Shown: positions 11,300-25,254 of the stretch, piece by piece
Position numbering within the stretch: the stretch's first letter is position 1
Layout of the letters: every line of letters begins with the position of its first letter
The notes under the pieces: generated by a model
Databases searched by the model: none
What the model saw: the letters and a program-made list of their open reading frames with translations, nothing else
What the model was told of the DNA's origin: nothing
DNA from: Bettongia penicillata ogilbyi
Taxonomy: Eukaryota > Chordata > Mammalia > Diprotodontia > Potoroidae
Assembly: GCA_023548195.1 (NCBI GenBank)
Contig: JAJHZJ010000418.1
Location: 124,001 to 188,000 of the forward strand
Length of the DNA: 64,000 nt
Direction: 5' to 3'
Made by a program: the position numbers and the translations under genes

Positions 11300-11480
11300 A
11301 TTAGAATAGCTAAGGTGTTGCTGTTAGAGAGGCCATGAGGTATAATTAGATAGATCACAGTCAGAAAGAGCTAGGTTTAAGTGTTGCCTCTGTTAACATT
11401 AACGTTATGTGTCAAGCCATTTAAGACAATTATGCATTTAAGTTTCACGTGGAACAGTTTTTAATTTGTTTTGGTAGAGA
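11300..11480 (+). mobile_element. Decayed tRNA-SINE fragment
   Basis: TCAGAAAGAGCTAGGTTTAA followed by TGTTGCCTCTG and TATGTGTCAAGCCATTT matches the SINE body loosely. Confidence 0.4.
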
Positions 11481-12134
11481 GAGTGTCCTGTTGAGTGTTC
11501 CCTATGCCTATTAAATCCAGGGTCTGGGTCAAAAATCAAAAATGAAGAAAAGAAAATTGAAATATAAATATAGAAAGTAAAAATAAAAAACACCCAATTC
11601 TTGAGTTTTAGAATATAAACAAATAATAATCATCTTGGTATGATGCCTTTGCCTTATAGTTTACATGTTTTAAATCTATCAGAAGTTTCAACTGACACAA
11701 AATTGAATGTCTTTTAGAAAACCTTTTATGTATTTTCCCCTAAAAAAAGTAAATATTCACTCATCTTTAGGTATATTAAATTTGGTTTGACTGTGATGTT
11801 TAACAGATGGAAATCTGCTTTTGATTTGCTCAGTTCAGACCAAGAAATTACATAACTAATGAAATATTTAAGATTACAAGAAGTAAATTATTTCAAAATT
11901 TTCCCCCATTATATTTAGATCTGGTTTTACTTTTACCCATATGTGTAGTGTGGCTGATATTTGCATCTGTGTGGCATCATAATAACCAAGGAAGCACTTA
12001 GGATGGTTAGTTTTGGGCTTTTAAAATCAGACCTTCTGTTGTCCTTTTCTGTGTGACAGAAAAGTTATTCCTTTCTTTAAAAAAAAAGTCTGACCTAATT
12101 TTAAAATACCATTCCTACAAGATTGAACCTAAAG

Positions 12135-12265
12135 ATTTTAGAGGCAGCTATGGCACAGTGTCTGAGGAGAATTGATATTAGAAGCAAGAAGACCTGAGTT
12201 CAAATCCTAACCCAGACACATACTGACCATGGGACCCTACCTAGGCAAGTTGCTTAACACTATTA
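12135..12265 (+). mobile_element. tRNA-derived SINE, 5' part
   Basis: It starts TTAGAGGCAGCTATGGCACA, has AGAAGACCTGAGTTCAAATC and then GGCAAGTTGCTTAACACTAT. The RTE-like tail is missing. Confidence 0.75.
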
Positions 12266-13680
12266 GAGTCCCAGATAATTCACTGAAAGTATAAATTTTG
12301 GAACAATCACCAGTTTGTGTTGGCAGAGGGGTCACCTTGCTGGGAGTTTTTTCAGGGCCATCTGTTTCTGTGAAATCATAGGGCTATTCCATCCATTCCA
12401 AAAGAACATAGACAAATTTTCTAATAGAAATATAAAAGAAAATTTTATAATTATATACAATTATGTTATATATAAAATGTTCTGTTATATATAGCATATA
12501 ATCTGAAATTATATTCAGCCCATGTAATTGTTAAGGATATGTTAAACTTAAGCAGATGTATGTATATAAAAGATTTATTAAGGATTAAAATGACTCACAG
12601 ACTTGAATTTCATCCTCTGTTATTAACAAGTTCTGTGTGAGTACAGAGAAGTTTTATTCTTTGGCAGATAGTAGGTGCTTAATAAATGCACAATTTCTTT
12701 AAAACGCTTTGCATTCGTTTTAATTTGTTATTCACTAAGTCTGTTGGAGAATTAATTAAAAGAATCACCAAACCCAGTGACTTGTCCAAGGCCCTCTGCA
12801 AGCAAATGATAGAGCTGAGTGGTATTGTTTTTTTTTTCTCTTTGGAAAATCTCAACACTAACATTCTTTCCACTTTACTATGCTGTTTTGGAAAAATGAC
12901 CCCCAATCACTTTGGAAAAAAGACTCACGTGGAAGGTGCTTACTTTCTTTTGAGGTAGGCTATTCCAACATATATTCTACAGAGCCATTTTATAACCCTA
13001 AACTGGGGGAATTAAAAATCTCTTACCTTGGTTAAAGCAACCAATATTTGTAGTTTATTTTTTATGTCATAATAAATTTAATTCTGCAATATAGTCACAC
13101 TAGTAGAGGAAAAAGATAAATTACATCCAAACAATTTATATAGCAAGTGAGAGTACAACTATTATAGGATATGAAAGCAGCCTGGATTTGGGGTAGGGGA
13201 TGCTTTCCCAAGCTACCTAACGAATGGTAGGGGATTAAGACCAACTTTCTCCTCCCTCCTGACCCAAACTTATGAGAGTTGTTCACAGTCAGCTAAAGTG
13301 AAATTTCTTGCTGGGTTTGCTACCTTGGTTCCAAAACTACCTTCTGGCTTTCAGTGTTCATATCTTCTTTTACCTGGTCAAAGGCTGCCTCCTCCTCATC
13401 CAACCAGTCTGACTGAATAGTAAAGATTGTAAAACTGGGACAACATGCCAGGTAAGGATGAAATTCCCATCAGCACATTTTCTCTGCATAGATGGACTGC
13501 TGTTGGTGCTATGGTGTGTGAAGTCACCACTCTGGCACTTGAACCTAGGAATTTCTGTGAAAGCAGAATCCACTGTTAAGAAAATTCTTTCTTTCTAGTA
13601 CTCAAAATTGTTTTCTTCTATCGCTCTGCAAATAGCTTGAAAGTAACTTGGTTCAGGGGCTTGTATTTCCCTGCAGTGTT
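12266..13680. other. Unassigned intron sequence
   Basis: No gene is seen. A short L2-type tail (GTAGGTGCTTAATAAATGCA, 12670-12690) and a run of TTATATATA near 12450-12510 are the only recognisable items. Confidence 0.5.
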
Positions 13681-13694
13681 GAGGTCTACAAAGT

Positions 13695-14060
13695 TATTCA
13701 GTCAATAAGTATTTATTAAGTACTTCGAATGTTTCTGGCACTGGAGTCTAATGGGAGAGACAATATGCAGACTAATACATATGTGTAAGTGGTATGCAGG
13801 ATAAAAAGGAGATGATCAGTAGAGAAGAAGGCACTAGATTATGAGAGTAATAGGAAAACTTCCTGGAGCATATGTGATTTTAGCTGAGACCTGAAGAAAA
13901 CCAGGAAAACAAGGAGGCAGAGATGTGGAGAGAGAACATTATAGACATGGGGAACTGCTACAGAAAATACCAAGAGCCCAGATAGTCTCTTGTTTGGGAA
14001 ACAACAGGGGGAGTGGGTTCAGTATTGTTGAAGGGAGCAAAAGAATTAGCTATGGTCATA
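13695..14060 (-). mobile_element. L2 LINE 3' part, antisense
   Basis: On the + strand it contains AAGTATTTATTAAGTACTTC, GAGTCTAATGGGAGAGACAA, GAAGGCACTAGATTATGAGA, TTTTAGCTGAGACCTGAAGA and CAAGGAGGCAGAGATGTGGA, in the order of a reverse L2. Confidence 0.85.
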
Positions 14061-14099
14061 GATGGTTGGGCTGGGACAGGCATCTATGATAGAGGACCT

Positions 14100-14500
14100 A
14101 GAACAGAGATTTCAGATATATGGCTCACATGCGACTCACAAGAGCTTGGTGGATTGGAAGCAAATTAAAATGTAATTTGGAAATATTTAACAAAATAGAC
14201 AAAAATACAGTAGCATCTAGATAATGTTAATCTGTGGTTTAATACTACTAAGCTAGAGAGCCAAGCAAAATCTTAGGCTTCAGCTGTAGTATCTACAAAT
14301 CCTGAAGTAATCAGTGTTTTGCATCAAAAGGCACATAACTACGGGGATGTTAGTTTCTCTAGTATTTTAAGTTTAAATAAATAACGTTAATAGCATATGC
14401 TCAAGTTCTTACCCATACTTATTTTTTTATAATAAATAAAACCTAAGAATTTGTTAGCCAAGATTTGTAGTTAAGGATTGTTAAGGGATCAGTACCTAGT
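14100..14500. other. Unassigned intron sequence
   Basis: No exon is seen. It may include a short decayed DNA-transposon-like segment (GGCTCACATGCGACTCACAA), not classified. Confidence 0.4.
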
Positions 14501-14514
14501 AATTTTCATATTGA

Positions 14515-14625
14515 CTTCCCAATAGAAGATATGTCCCTTGAGGATAGGAATTATTTTTATCTTTATTTGTATCTCTAGTGCTTAGCTTAACACATAGTGA
14601 GAACTCCATAAGTTCTTACTGAAGG
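14515..14625 (+). mobile_element. L2-type LINE tail
   Basis: TCCCTTGAGGATAGGAATTA, then TATCTCTAGTGCTTAGCTTA, then CACATAGTGAGAACTCCATA. Confidence 0.7.
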
Positions 14626-14884
14626 CAATCTAACTTAACGATCTCTTTTATACTGTTTTAGATTACATAACCATGAATGAATTATTAAAAATTCTCAGTA
14701 TGTTCTGATCAGTTGAATTTTTTAGTACTATGCTCCTTAATTTTTATAAATTCTGTATATAATAGATGCCTCATGAAGAAATACATTATAACATGAGTCT
14801 ATAACTATCATTAATATATTTTAAATCATCAAAATTCCCATTAGGTGGGTTGAATTTATTATGTTACGAATATATAGCAAGAGT

Positions 14885-15005
14885 CTGTGGCATAATATTT
14901 GGAGAGCCAGTCAGGAGTACCTTGATTCAAGTTTCTCCTCGGATACATATTTACCGTGTGGTTCTGGACAAATCATTTAATGCTCAGTGTTCCAGATAGC
15001 ACTCT
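14885..15005 (+). mobile_element. Decayed tRNA-SINE/MIR fragment
   Basis: GTGGCATAATATTTGGAGAG, CCTTGATTCAAGTTTCTCCT and ACCGTGTGGTTCTGGACAAA are spaced as in a SINE body. Confidence 0.5.
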
Positions 15006-15589
15006 AAGAAGTTTTGGGACTATGTATTGGTGGTATAAGTATGTGCACCAGAAATTACCAGTGCAAATGAAATCTCATATCTGTTCCAAAAAATTGGAAC
15101 ATTCATTATTTTAAATTTTAATATACTATCCATATAGTTAACATTCCTTTGTTTACATCACTAAAAATTTCTTTTAGAACATAATGATATGGGATGATAT
15201 AGTACATTCTTTTACCTAGTTCTTATTTTTTTAGATAAATAAGTAATTTAAATAAGTGGGGTTGGAGTTGCCTCACTTGAATTCCACATATTTTCATCTT
15301 TATTTTTCTTCTAGTTTGATATTGATTTCAGTCTTTGCTTGTGCAAGTCAATGCACAGAACTGCCCGTAGACAGTTGATTTATTTAATCTTTGGCAGATA
15401 GTAATTTTAAAAATTTTATTGATGCCATTTGCTTTATATTATAGTGATTTCTATTTCCTTATTAACTTCTCACAATAAACCTTTCTCTAGAACAAAGAAA
15501 AACCTGTTAAGTAAAACTAGCTGGCACAGTGATCCCTGTCTGATAATGTAACAACATTTTCCACATTTCCAGGTGAAGAAAAGAGAGAG

Positions 15590-16055
15590 GTGCATGTTCT
15601 CATCTCTTCTCTGTGCTCAAAATTGGACATTAAAATTTCACAGTATTCAACTTTATTTTCTTGGTCTTTTCAATTATATGTGCATACACTTATATGGGTA
15701 TAATTATATGGGTATATATTGTATACACTTTTCCTGGTTCTGCTTACTTCATTTTATATTAGTTCATACAGGTCTTCCCGTGTTTCTCTGAAGGGTTTCT
15801 ATTTATCCTTTCTTCTTGCACAATAATATTCCATTACATTCATATGTCATAATTTATTCAACCATTACCCGACCTACTTTGGTACCTACTTTGCTTCTAT
15901 TTCTTAGCTACCACAAAAATTGTTGTATGAATATTTTTGTATATGTAGGATATATATTTTTCTATTTTTAATCTCTTTAAAGTACATATCCCCAATGAGA
16001 TCACTAGATCATGTGGAACATGAACAATTTATTCATGACCCAAGGTTTGTTTTTT
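15590..16055 (-). mobile_element. L1 LINE 3' end, antisense
   Basis: On the + strand it has CCTGGTTCTGCTTACTTCAT, a CAATAATATTCCATTACATT segment and TAGCTACCACAAAAATTGTT. This is the reverse of the L1 ORF2 end that encodes a YYCAIRNDE-like peptide. The 72-codon open frame here is an antisense shadow. Confidence 0.85.
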
Positions 16056-17375
16056 TTAAATAAACAAATTAGTCACTTTTTTTGATGACTCTATCCCAAT
16101 TCCTAAAGATTACAACTCAGTCCTTAAATATTAGTCTTTTGGGGTAGAGGAAGGGACAGGTCCAAAAGAGAATGTATTTTTAAAAAATATTTCATTTATC
16201 TTTTCTCTAAAAAAACCAAAATGCCTTTGAAATACATGTACTATTTTTTCATATCAGTTTAACCCAGTGGGCCTAAAAGTGCAATTTTATTTGAGTCTCT
16301 TACTGCTAAAAGGACTAAGAGAAATATTAGTAGTTTGCGACACAAAATAATCTTCTCCCTGTCAGTACCAATACTGGTCAAAATCAATATTACTTAAACT
16401 TTTTGTGTCTCAGTGCCATCCTAAGAACTCTGAAGGATCCTAGAGAAGTAAGATATGAATCCCTACTTGAATGCACTTTTTATCTAGTTAAATTTATAGT
16501 GATTATAAGGACAAGTAAGACTTAAGCATTGTATCTTAGAACATTGTTCGTAGAGTGCCTCCAGTACCTACCTAAAGGTACCTTAATCTAGTTATATATA
16601 GTTACACTAATTTTGAGGACGTGTGAGAGTTAAGCATCGTATTTTAGTACATTGTTCAGTTATAGTGTACCTTACCAGTCTGTCAGCATTCCTTCTGTGT
16701 GTATCATGGGGGTGGTTCTTTGCCTCAGGAAATATTATTTCAAGTACTAGCATGTAATTTTCTATCAATTAACTCATTTTCAGAAATGACATTATGGAAT
16801 GTTGAGAGGTATTGGTTAAATGTGATAGGTGGAGAAGAGAAGAGGTTATTTAGGATCAGGATGCTTAGGATAAGGGAAAACTTAGTTCCAGGAAGTGATT
16901 ACACCAGGCAGTAATTTCCTTTTTCAATTCAGGAAGCAGTGAGGAAGAAAGAAATAATTGAATGTGGGACAAAACTGGGCAGGGACAAGGTCTCCAGCAA
17001 TCCCCGTGGCATTTCTTAAAAAGCTTCCTTCTATAAACATAATTGTAGTATTATTCCCCCACAGAGGCTCAGCTAGATAATCTTGATGGCAGCAAGAAAT
17101 CTACTGTCAGGAACATTCATTTGAAAACAAGAAATATGATAGCCCATCCAAAAATGGAGAAATTAGCAAGCTGGCTTTAACCTTAATAGAAGGAGCTTTT
17201 GTGGGGAAGAGCATGATTGAAGTGTGCCATTATGGTTTCACAATGAAAAAGAGTCTGTGGAGAGGAATACATTTTACTGTGTCCTAAGCAGGTGCTAAAT
17301 GCAAAGCTGGGCCAAAGAGAATCTCTCCTTTCAAGCTCAGAGTAGGGAAAACCTGCAGTTAAGTACAAACAAAGG
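16056..17375. other. Unassigned intron sequence
   Basis: No gene is seen. Two imperfect copies of a segment around GTTAAGCATCGTATTTTAGT occur at 16520-16560 and 16628-16670. A fragment near 16395-16470 (TTTTTGTGTCTCAGTGCC...AATCCCT) resembles the hAT-like repeat of 3215-3383. Confidence 0.4.
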
Positions 17376-17379
17376 TGAG

Positions 17380-17990
17380 AAGTGTAACGTGGGGAACGCC
17401 AAGGATATCAGTGGCACTGGACTCTAGGATAGATAGCGGTGAGTGCAGTACAAGAAGACTGGAAAGGGTGGAAGGGCCAAGGTTAACGGCCTTTAAAAGG
17501 CAAACAGGATTTTATACTTGGTTGTGGAAGTGATAGGCAATCACTGGAATTTATTGAGTAAGGAGACGTGTGCCTCAGGAAGGTCATTTAGACTGCTGAG
17601 GGCAGGGTGGACTGCAGTGGGGAAAGACTTGAGACAGGGAGGTCAACCAGCAGTCCATTTCAGTAGTGCAGTCATAAGGGATGAGAGCCTACACACAGGA
17701 GGTGGCGGTATCAGAAGACAGTAGAGTAGGGGGAGGAGTATACAAGACACATTATGAAAGTAAAATTGATAGGACTTGGCAACAACTTAGATATAGGGGG
17801 TGGAATAAAGTGAGAAGTTCAGGATGACACCTAGATGAAGGTGAGGCAGGCTGACTGGGAGATCGGTGCTGCCCTCAACAGTAATAGCGAAGTTAGGAAG
17901 AGGGCAGAGCTTGGGAGGAAAGAGAATGTGGTCAGTTCTGGACGTGTTTCAGATGTCTGAGGGACTTCTGAGTCCAATAAAGGAGAACGA
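17380..17990 (-). mobile_element. L2-clade LINE, antisense, coding region
   Basis: On the + strand it reads AAGAAGACTGGAAAGGGTGG, GGCAATCACTGGAATTTATT, AAAGACTTGAGACAGGGAGG, TAAAATTGATAGGACTTGGC and AGGATGACACCTAGATGAAG. The order matches a reverse L2 from near its 3' end towards ORF2. Confidence 0.8.
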
Positions 17991-18009
17991 GTGTCCCGAA
18001 AAGATGTTT

Positions 18010-18110
18010 GTCTTTATGTCAGTTTGCTTTTCTGTAAAATGAGTTATTAGTCTAGAGATGATCCCAGAGATCCCTTTCAGCTGAATTATTTCATGATTGT
18101 ATGATGGAGA
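18010..18110 (+). mobile_element. SINE tail fragment
   Basis: TTTTCTGTAAAATGAGTTAT, then GAGATCCCTTTCAGCTGAAT and ATGATTGTATG resemble the 3' end of a therian tRNA-SINE. Confidence 0.6.
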
Positions 18111-18309
18111 GATTGTATTAACACAACTAGTTCAACCATCTATGATAGTCAAGACAGTAAAATAGATAATGAAGAAAATGTTTACTTGAATGCTTTTGAA
18201 ATGACCCTGTTATGTTGTGGTTGTTTTTCCTGTACTTTTTTTTTAAGATTATATTTTGGCAATAATATCCAGTTTGATCTAATCAATAGTTTTTGATTTC
18301 TCTGATTAG

Positions 18310-18920
<611 letters not shown>

Positions 18921-18924
18921 TATG

Positions 18925-19065
18925 GAATGTTAGTGATAGAAGGCATCTTGAGGAACTTTCAGTCCAGTTGCCCCATTTTAAAGGGAGGAAACTGAGATAC
19001 AAGAAATTAAGTGATTTGGTCAAAGCCATACAGCTATTTAGTGGCAGGATTGTATCATGTGTACA
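18925..19065 (-). mobile_element. MIR/THER-type SINE, antisense
   Basis: On the + strand: GATAGAAGGCATCTTGAGGA, GCCCCATTTTAAAGGGAGGA, AACTGAGATACAAGAAATTA, then GCCATACAGCTATTTAGTGG. Confidence 0.8.
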
Positions 19066-19089
19066 ACACAGTTTCTTTTTTTGTTTGTT

Positions 19090-19260
19090 TCAGCAGACAT
19101 TTATTAAATACCTTCTGTGTGCGAGTTAGAATGGAATATAAAGACAGGTCTCTTTCTGCTTTCAGGAATTTTCCAGTCTAATGAGAGGATGTATACGTAT
19201 GTAAATAACCATGATAGAGAGGACAATGAGCAGAGATAAATCTAGGAAAAATGTTATGAC
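19090..19260 (-). mobile_element. L2-type LINE tail, antisense
   Basis: On the + strand: CAGACATTTATTAAATACCT, TCAGGAATTTTCCAGTCTAA and GAGGACAATGAGCAGAGATA. Confidence 0.6.
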
Positions 19261-19319
19261 ATGGAGAAATGACTTTAACCCTTAGGTATGGACTGTGAAT
19301 TTGGCTTCATGAAGAGGGA

Positions 19320-19600
<281 letters not shown>

Positions 19601-19603
19601 GGT

Positions 19604-20386
19604 GAGCTTCCTCTTCATCTCACATCACTCAAATGCTTCCTGCCAATATCTCCTCCTCATATGATGAAGAGGCCCTTCTTGTCAAGATGAACCCTTCTGC
19701 CTTTATAGGAGACCCTGTTTCACCCAGTTGTCTCCGGGTTTTCCCCTTGATCATCTCTACATTTTCACTTGGATTCAGTCTCTTCCTGTCTGCTGGTTGT
19801 TTCCCTGCGGCCTACAGTCCTGTCCCTGTCTCTCCCATGCTCAGAAAACTCTCAGTTGATCTAACTATTTCCTTTAGCTATCATCCCCTGTTTTCATTTT
19901 TGTGGTTAAACTCCTGAGAAAGTTGTCTATAACTAATGCACCCACTGTCTTTCCTCTTACTTTCTTCTTGAATCTCTATTGTTTGGCATCTGACCTCACC
20001 ATTTAACTGACATAGCTCTCTACAAAGCTACTAATGTTCTTTTAATTACCTAATCCAATAGCCTTTTCTCAATCTTCCTCCTCCTTGACCTCTCTGCACT
20101 CTTTGATGCTGTCAGGAACTCTCTTTCTTTGATAATCAATTCTCTTGGTTTCTGTGACACTACTCTTTTTCCTTCTGGGCCCTTCCTCAGTTTGCCTCGT
20201 TGGGCCATGCTTCTGTCCTCCAGGGCTCATACCTAGGCCTTGTTCTCTTTTCCATCCATGGTAATTCCCTTGTTGATCTCATCAATTCTTATGGATTCAA
20301 TTATCATCTTTATGCAGATGATTTTGAGATCTTTTGTCCAGCACTAACCTCTCTCCTAACCCTCGATTTTGCATGTCCAACTTCAG
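19604..20386 (+). mobile_element. L2 LINE, reverse transcriptase part (decayed)
   Basis: On the + strand it keeps CTCCTTGACCTCTCTGCACT (LDLSA-type), a CCTCCAGGGCTCATACC segment, and TTCAATTATCATCTTTATGC AGATGAT read as one frame giving NYHLYADD, the reverse-transcriptase active-site block. Stops and frame changes show it is dead. It is interrupted at about 20387 by an antisense L2 and resumes at about 21083. Confidence 0.85.
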
Positions 20387-21082
20387 TTAGTTGATCAGTC
20401 CATAAACATTTATTAAGCTCCTATTGTGTTTCAGACGTTGCTAAGCACTGGGGATACACAAAGGGAAAAAAAGACAGTACCTGCAACCCTCAGTCTAATG
20501 GAGGACACAACAAGAAAACACATACGTAAAGACAGTCTCTATACAAGATGAATAGAAAATAAGAGAAGGAAGGCACAAGAAAGAAGGCACAAGAGGGGTT
20601 GAGAAAAGCTTCCAGTAGAAGATGGGATTTTTCTTGGGACATAAAGGAAACTAGTAGGCAGAGAAGAGAAGGGAAAGCCAGAGAAAATGCCCAAAACTTC
20701 TCTTCTTTGTGGAACAGCTAGGAGACCAGTGTCACTAGATTGTGAAAAGTGTAAGAAGTGTAAGTATGAGAAGGCTTGACAGACTAGGAGGGGGCTAGGT
20801 TGTAAAGGATCTGGAATGCCAGATAGAGGCTTTTGCATTTGATCCTGGATACAATAGGGAGCCACTGGAGTTTGTTGATTAGGGAGGTGACATGGTTGGA
20901 CTTGTGCTTTAGGAAAGCCATTTTAATAGCTGAATTGAGGATCGATTAGAGTGAGGAGAAGAAATTTGAGGCAGGCAGATCCATCAGCAAGCTATGGCAG
21001 TAATCTAGGTGTGAGGTGCTAAAGGCTTGCATAAAGGTGGTGGTATTGTCAGAAAGAACAGGAAGGAGAAATGCAGTGGCCT
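20387..21082 (-). mobile_element. L2 LINE 3' part, antisense, inserted inside another L2
   Basis: On the + strand it begins TTGATCAGTCCATAAACATT with ATTAAGCTCC next, then CACTGGGGATACACAAAGGG, CAAAGACAGTCTCTATACAA, AATGCCAGATAGAGGCTTTT and GGAGCCACTGGAGTTTGTTG. This runs from the L2 3' end back into ORF2. Its edges split the sense L2 whose two halves flank it. Confidence 0.85.
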
Positions 21083-21330
21083 TAGACATCTTGACCTACA
21101 TGTCCCATAGACTTATTAAAGTTAACATGTCTGTGACTGACCGCATTCTCTTTCCTCCCAAGCTCTTCCCTCTTCCTAACTTCCCTGTTACTGTTGAGGG
21201 CAGCACCGTCCTCCCAGTCAGCCTGCCTCACCTCATCTAGTGTCATCCTGAACTTCTCACTTTATTCCACCCCCTATATCTAAGGTGTTGCCAAGTCTTA
21301 TCAGTTTTACTTTCATAACATCTCTTGTAT
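21083..21330 (+). mobile_element. L2 LINE, continuation after the nested insertion
   Basis: TAGACATCTTGACCTACATG, then CCATAGACTTATTAAAGTTA, CATGTCTGTGACTGACCGCA and CTTCCCTCTTCCTAACTTCC follow directly, in L2 order, from the segment that stops at 20386. Confidence 0.8.
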
Positions 21331-21430
21331 ACTCCCTCACTCAAAAAAACCAAAGTCAAGCGCAAGTCATGTCATCATTTCTCTGATGGCATGGTCTTCT
21401 TTAGCAACAAAAGATGAACACACATCTTGC
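21331..21430 (+). mobile_element. SINE 3' end, RTE-type tail
   Basis: CTCCCTCACTCAAAAAAACC, AAAGTCAAGCGCAAGTCATG, then GATGGCATGGTCTTCTTTAG and AACACACA. It matches the end of the full copy at 23631-23945 closely. Confidence 0.85.
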
Positions 21431-21689
21431 TTGTATGCAGTTTTCATGTTTTTTTCTTTACTCTTTTGTGTTACTTTGTATCCTTGTGCTTGGAGTAGGG
21501 GGAGATCTTTAATAAATGCTTGTTTATTGGCTGGCTTTATCATGTTGCCTTTTTTTTATGACAGTGGAAAGAAACATTTCAAGGACTTGTTTACCACATT
21601 TAGTTTAGTGTAGTTCCACTGTGGGTAGAAGAATATGATGAGAAATACCGAAAGAATGGAATACTATCTTTAAACCTGAAAGCAAACTT

Positions 21690-21835
21690 AGAAGCCATCT
21701 AATAGAATTGAATAATTTATAAATGAGAGAATGGTGACGTCCCCACCCCCCCAAATGTAAGGATTTGCTCACAGTAAGACACTTTGTCAGTGGCATATGT
21801 AGGATTTGAACCTGTGTCCTGTGTACTCATCACTG
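21690..21835 (-). mobile_element. MIR/THER-type SINE, antisense
   Basis: On the + strand: GAAGCCATCTAATAGAATTG, then TAAATGAGAGAATGG, CTCACAGTAAGACACTTTGT and GATTTGAACCTGTGTCCTGT. Confidence 0.7.
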
Positions 21836-21839
21836 ATGT

Positions 21840-22985
21840 ATTTTGAGTAGCTTCAGTATAGACTTAATTAGTTGTTTACAAACACATGCTTCACTGAACC
21901 ATTATAATTTGAGTCTTTATTCTATCTCTGATGTCCCATTTAAAAAGTTTATAGTGCTTTCACTTTGGGAGGTACGGCCATTACTTTTTTCTTTACAATG
22001 AGTTTGAAACATGAGGATATTTTAAAATGGTCAGTAAATAACAAATCAGTTAGAAGTATAGCAAATTCAAAATATAGATGAACTGAAGAAAGGAGGATAT
22101 GAGTACAGATTATTTTAGTGTTGAAGAAAAATGGGAGATCTACATAATAGGTGGGGTATTGCTATTCTTGTTTTTACTTGTGCTTAACAAAGATTCTTCA
22201 TGAGATAAGCACCATCGAACCTTTTAAAATAACTTCTTTTCAGTTTACCAGGATTACCATGTTGCTACATTCCCAGAGAACCCGTGCGTGTTTTAACTCG
22301 GTAAAAGTTTCAGTCCACTGGCTAAAACATAGCAAAGATATGGTTCAAAAGGATTGACTTTGGAAGATATTCTAAATAAAATAAGAAAACTGTCCATTTG
22401 CAAAGTCATTCTGAACACATGAATGTGCCTCCAAGATAATTAGATTGGTTCTGTACTCTTCTAACAAGCACATTTTCAACACTTTGTAATCATTTCAGAA
22501 TCTGTTCTGGCTTGGGTCAGTGAGTAGGGAGAATACACACCCATTGATAAAAAGTGACCACTGATTACCCTTTCTCACATACTTGACATTAGCACTACAC
22601 AAATAACTCACTCAAAGAAAGGTAAAATAATTAGGTCTTCTTGAAAAGTGATGTAAAAAGTCTTGAAAGGCAGTAACTATTTCCTGGATAATGCCTGCCC
22701 CCTAGTGACTGTTTTTTAAAAATCCATTCTAAGAGTAAAATACATGTAATACGTAAGCTATATACAAATAATTTTGTTTAATATTGAAAATAACTTATTC
22801 CTCCTACAAAAAACACTACAGAGCTAAAAATGTAGAAGGTGAAATTAATTGGGCTCTATGAAATACTTGTTTTTTAATAGGGAGAATGAAACAAATGAAA
22901 TAGGGCAGAGCTTCCTTTTTAATGCTGTTATTTTTTGACATGTTTTGGGCACCACTTTGTAAAGGCTAATTAATAGAACCAGCGT
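21840..22985. other. Unassigned intron sequence
   Basis: AT-rich, repeat-poor to the eye, with no exon recognised. Confidence 0.5.
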
Positions 22986-22994
22986 TTCTCTTTA

Positions 22995-23165
22995 GACTAT
23001 TAGAATATTGGATTTAAATCTGTGAATGACATAAGAGATCACTTAATTTCATCTTTTTTTACAGATGATAAACCAAGGTCTATAGAAGTTAAGAACCTTG
23101 CACAAAGTCACAAGTTTAATAGTAATAGAGTCAATTACATTAATCTTAAGACAGATACAAGTTTC
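22995..23165 (-). mobile_element. MIR-type SINE, antisense
   Basis: On the + strand: AAGAGATCACTTAATTTCAT, TTTTTTACAGATGATAAACC, CTTGCACAAAGTCACAAGTT. Confidence 0.65.
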
Positions 23166-23384
23166 AGCTTCTAATATTTTAGGTATATAATGTAAGTAGG
23201 TAGTCAGTAATTTTTTCTGACACTTTGTTTTGACAAGTCAAAATTTCTCATCTCTTAATCAGTAATGAAATAGTTGTTACAAGTAATAAACTAGCAATTT
23301 TTTCAATAAAATTAATATATCAGAAATTAAATTTACTTTTATTGTACTTGAGTTCTTCATTTCATGTTAGCTTTAACTTGAAGG

Positions 23385-23630
23385 CATTGATCTCCTTTGT
23401 GTTCTTCCAATCACACTCCTCACCTTCTGACTCTGTCATCCTTCCCTGTCTGTCCTCCATGTCTGGAATGTTTTACCTCCTCCCCTCTGCCTTCTGGCTC
23501 CTTGACCACCACCCCAATCCCACCAGAAATCTCACTTTCTACAAGAAGTATTTCTCAGGCTTCCTTAATCTTAGAGCCTTTCTTCTAAGGTTATTTCCAG
23601 TTTATCCTTTATATAACTTGTTTGTTTGTA
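23385..23630 (+). mobile_element. L2 LINE, 3' region
   Basis: TCCATGTCTGGAATGTTTTA, CTTCTGGCTCCTTGACCACC, TTCTACAAGAAGTATTTCTC and TTATATAACTTGTTTGTTTG give L2 order. It is stopped by the SINE at 23631. The 123-codon frame here is repeat-derived. Confidence 0.75.
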
Positions 23631-23945
23631 GGGGCAGCCAGGTGGTGCAGTGGATAGAGTATCAGTGTAGGAGTCAGAAGGATCTGAGTTCCAATCTCAT
23701 CTCAGACACTTGACACTCACTAGCTGTGTGACCTTGGCCAAGTCACTTAACCCCAATTGCCTCATCCTAGGTCATCTCTAGCCATCCTGATGAATATCTG
23801 GTCACTGGATTCAGATGGCTCTGGAAGAGAAGTGAGGCTGGTGACCTGCACAGCCCTCCCTCACTCAAAACAAAGTCAAGTGCAAGTCATGTCATCATTT
23901 CTCTGATGGCATGGTCTTCTTTGGCAACGAAGGACAAACACACAT
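23631..23945 (+). mobile_element. Full-length tRNA-derived marsupial SINE
   Basis: It starts GGGGCAGCCAGGTGGTGCAG, carries tRNA-like promoter segments (GATAGAGTATC...GAGTTCCAATC), then TGACCTTGGCCAAGTCACTT. The long 3' part has GAATATCTGGTCACTGGATT, GAAGTGAGGCTGGTGACCTG and GATGGCATGGTCTTCTTTGG, ending ACGAAGGACAAACACAC. It is the least decayed SINE in the window. Confidence 0.92.
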
Positions 23946-24089
23946 ACAACTTTAATGCTTACTTGTAAAACTCAAGTTGCAGCATGAATGAACTTATGCT
24001 GGACAGTTTTATTTTTAGAAATGATTCTAGATGAAATTATTTGACAAATATTTTAATGACACTTGCCAGTTTTTATTTTAATCTCTTGA

Positions 24090-25254
<1,165 letters not shown>

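Noticed and set aside
20200..20394. 64-codon frame with YADD as an active reverse transcriptase
   Set aside because: It is a decayed L2 fragment with stops and a nested insertion.
23342..23713. 123-codon frame as a gene
   Set aside because: It runs through L2 into a SINE; both are repeats.
23631..23720. Functional tRNA gene
   Set aside because: The tRNA-like boxes belong to a SINE; there is no intact cloverleaf and the SINE body follows.
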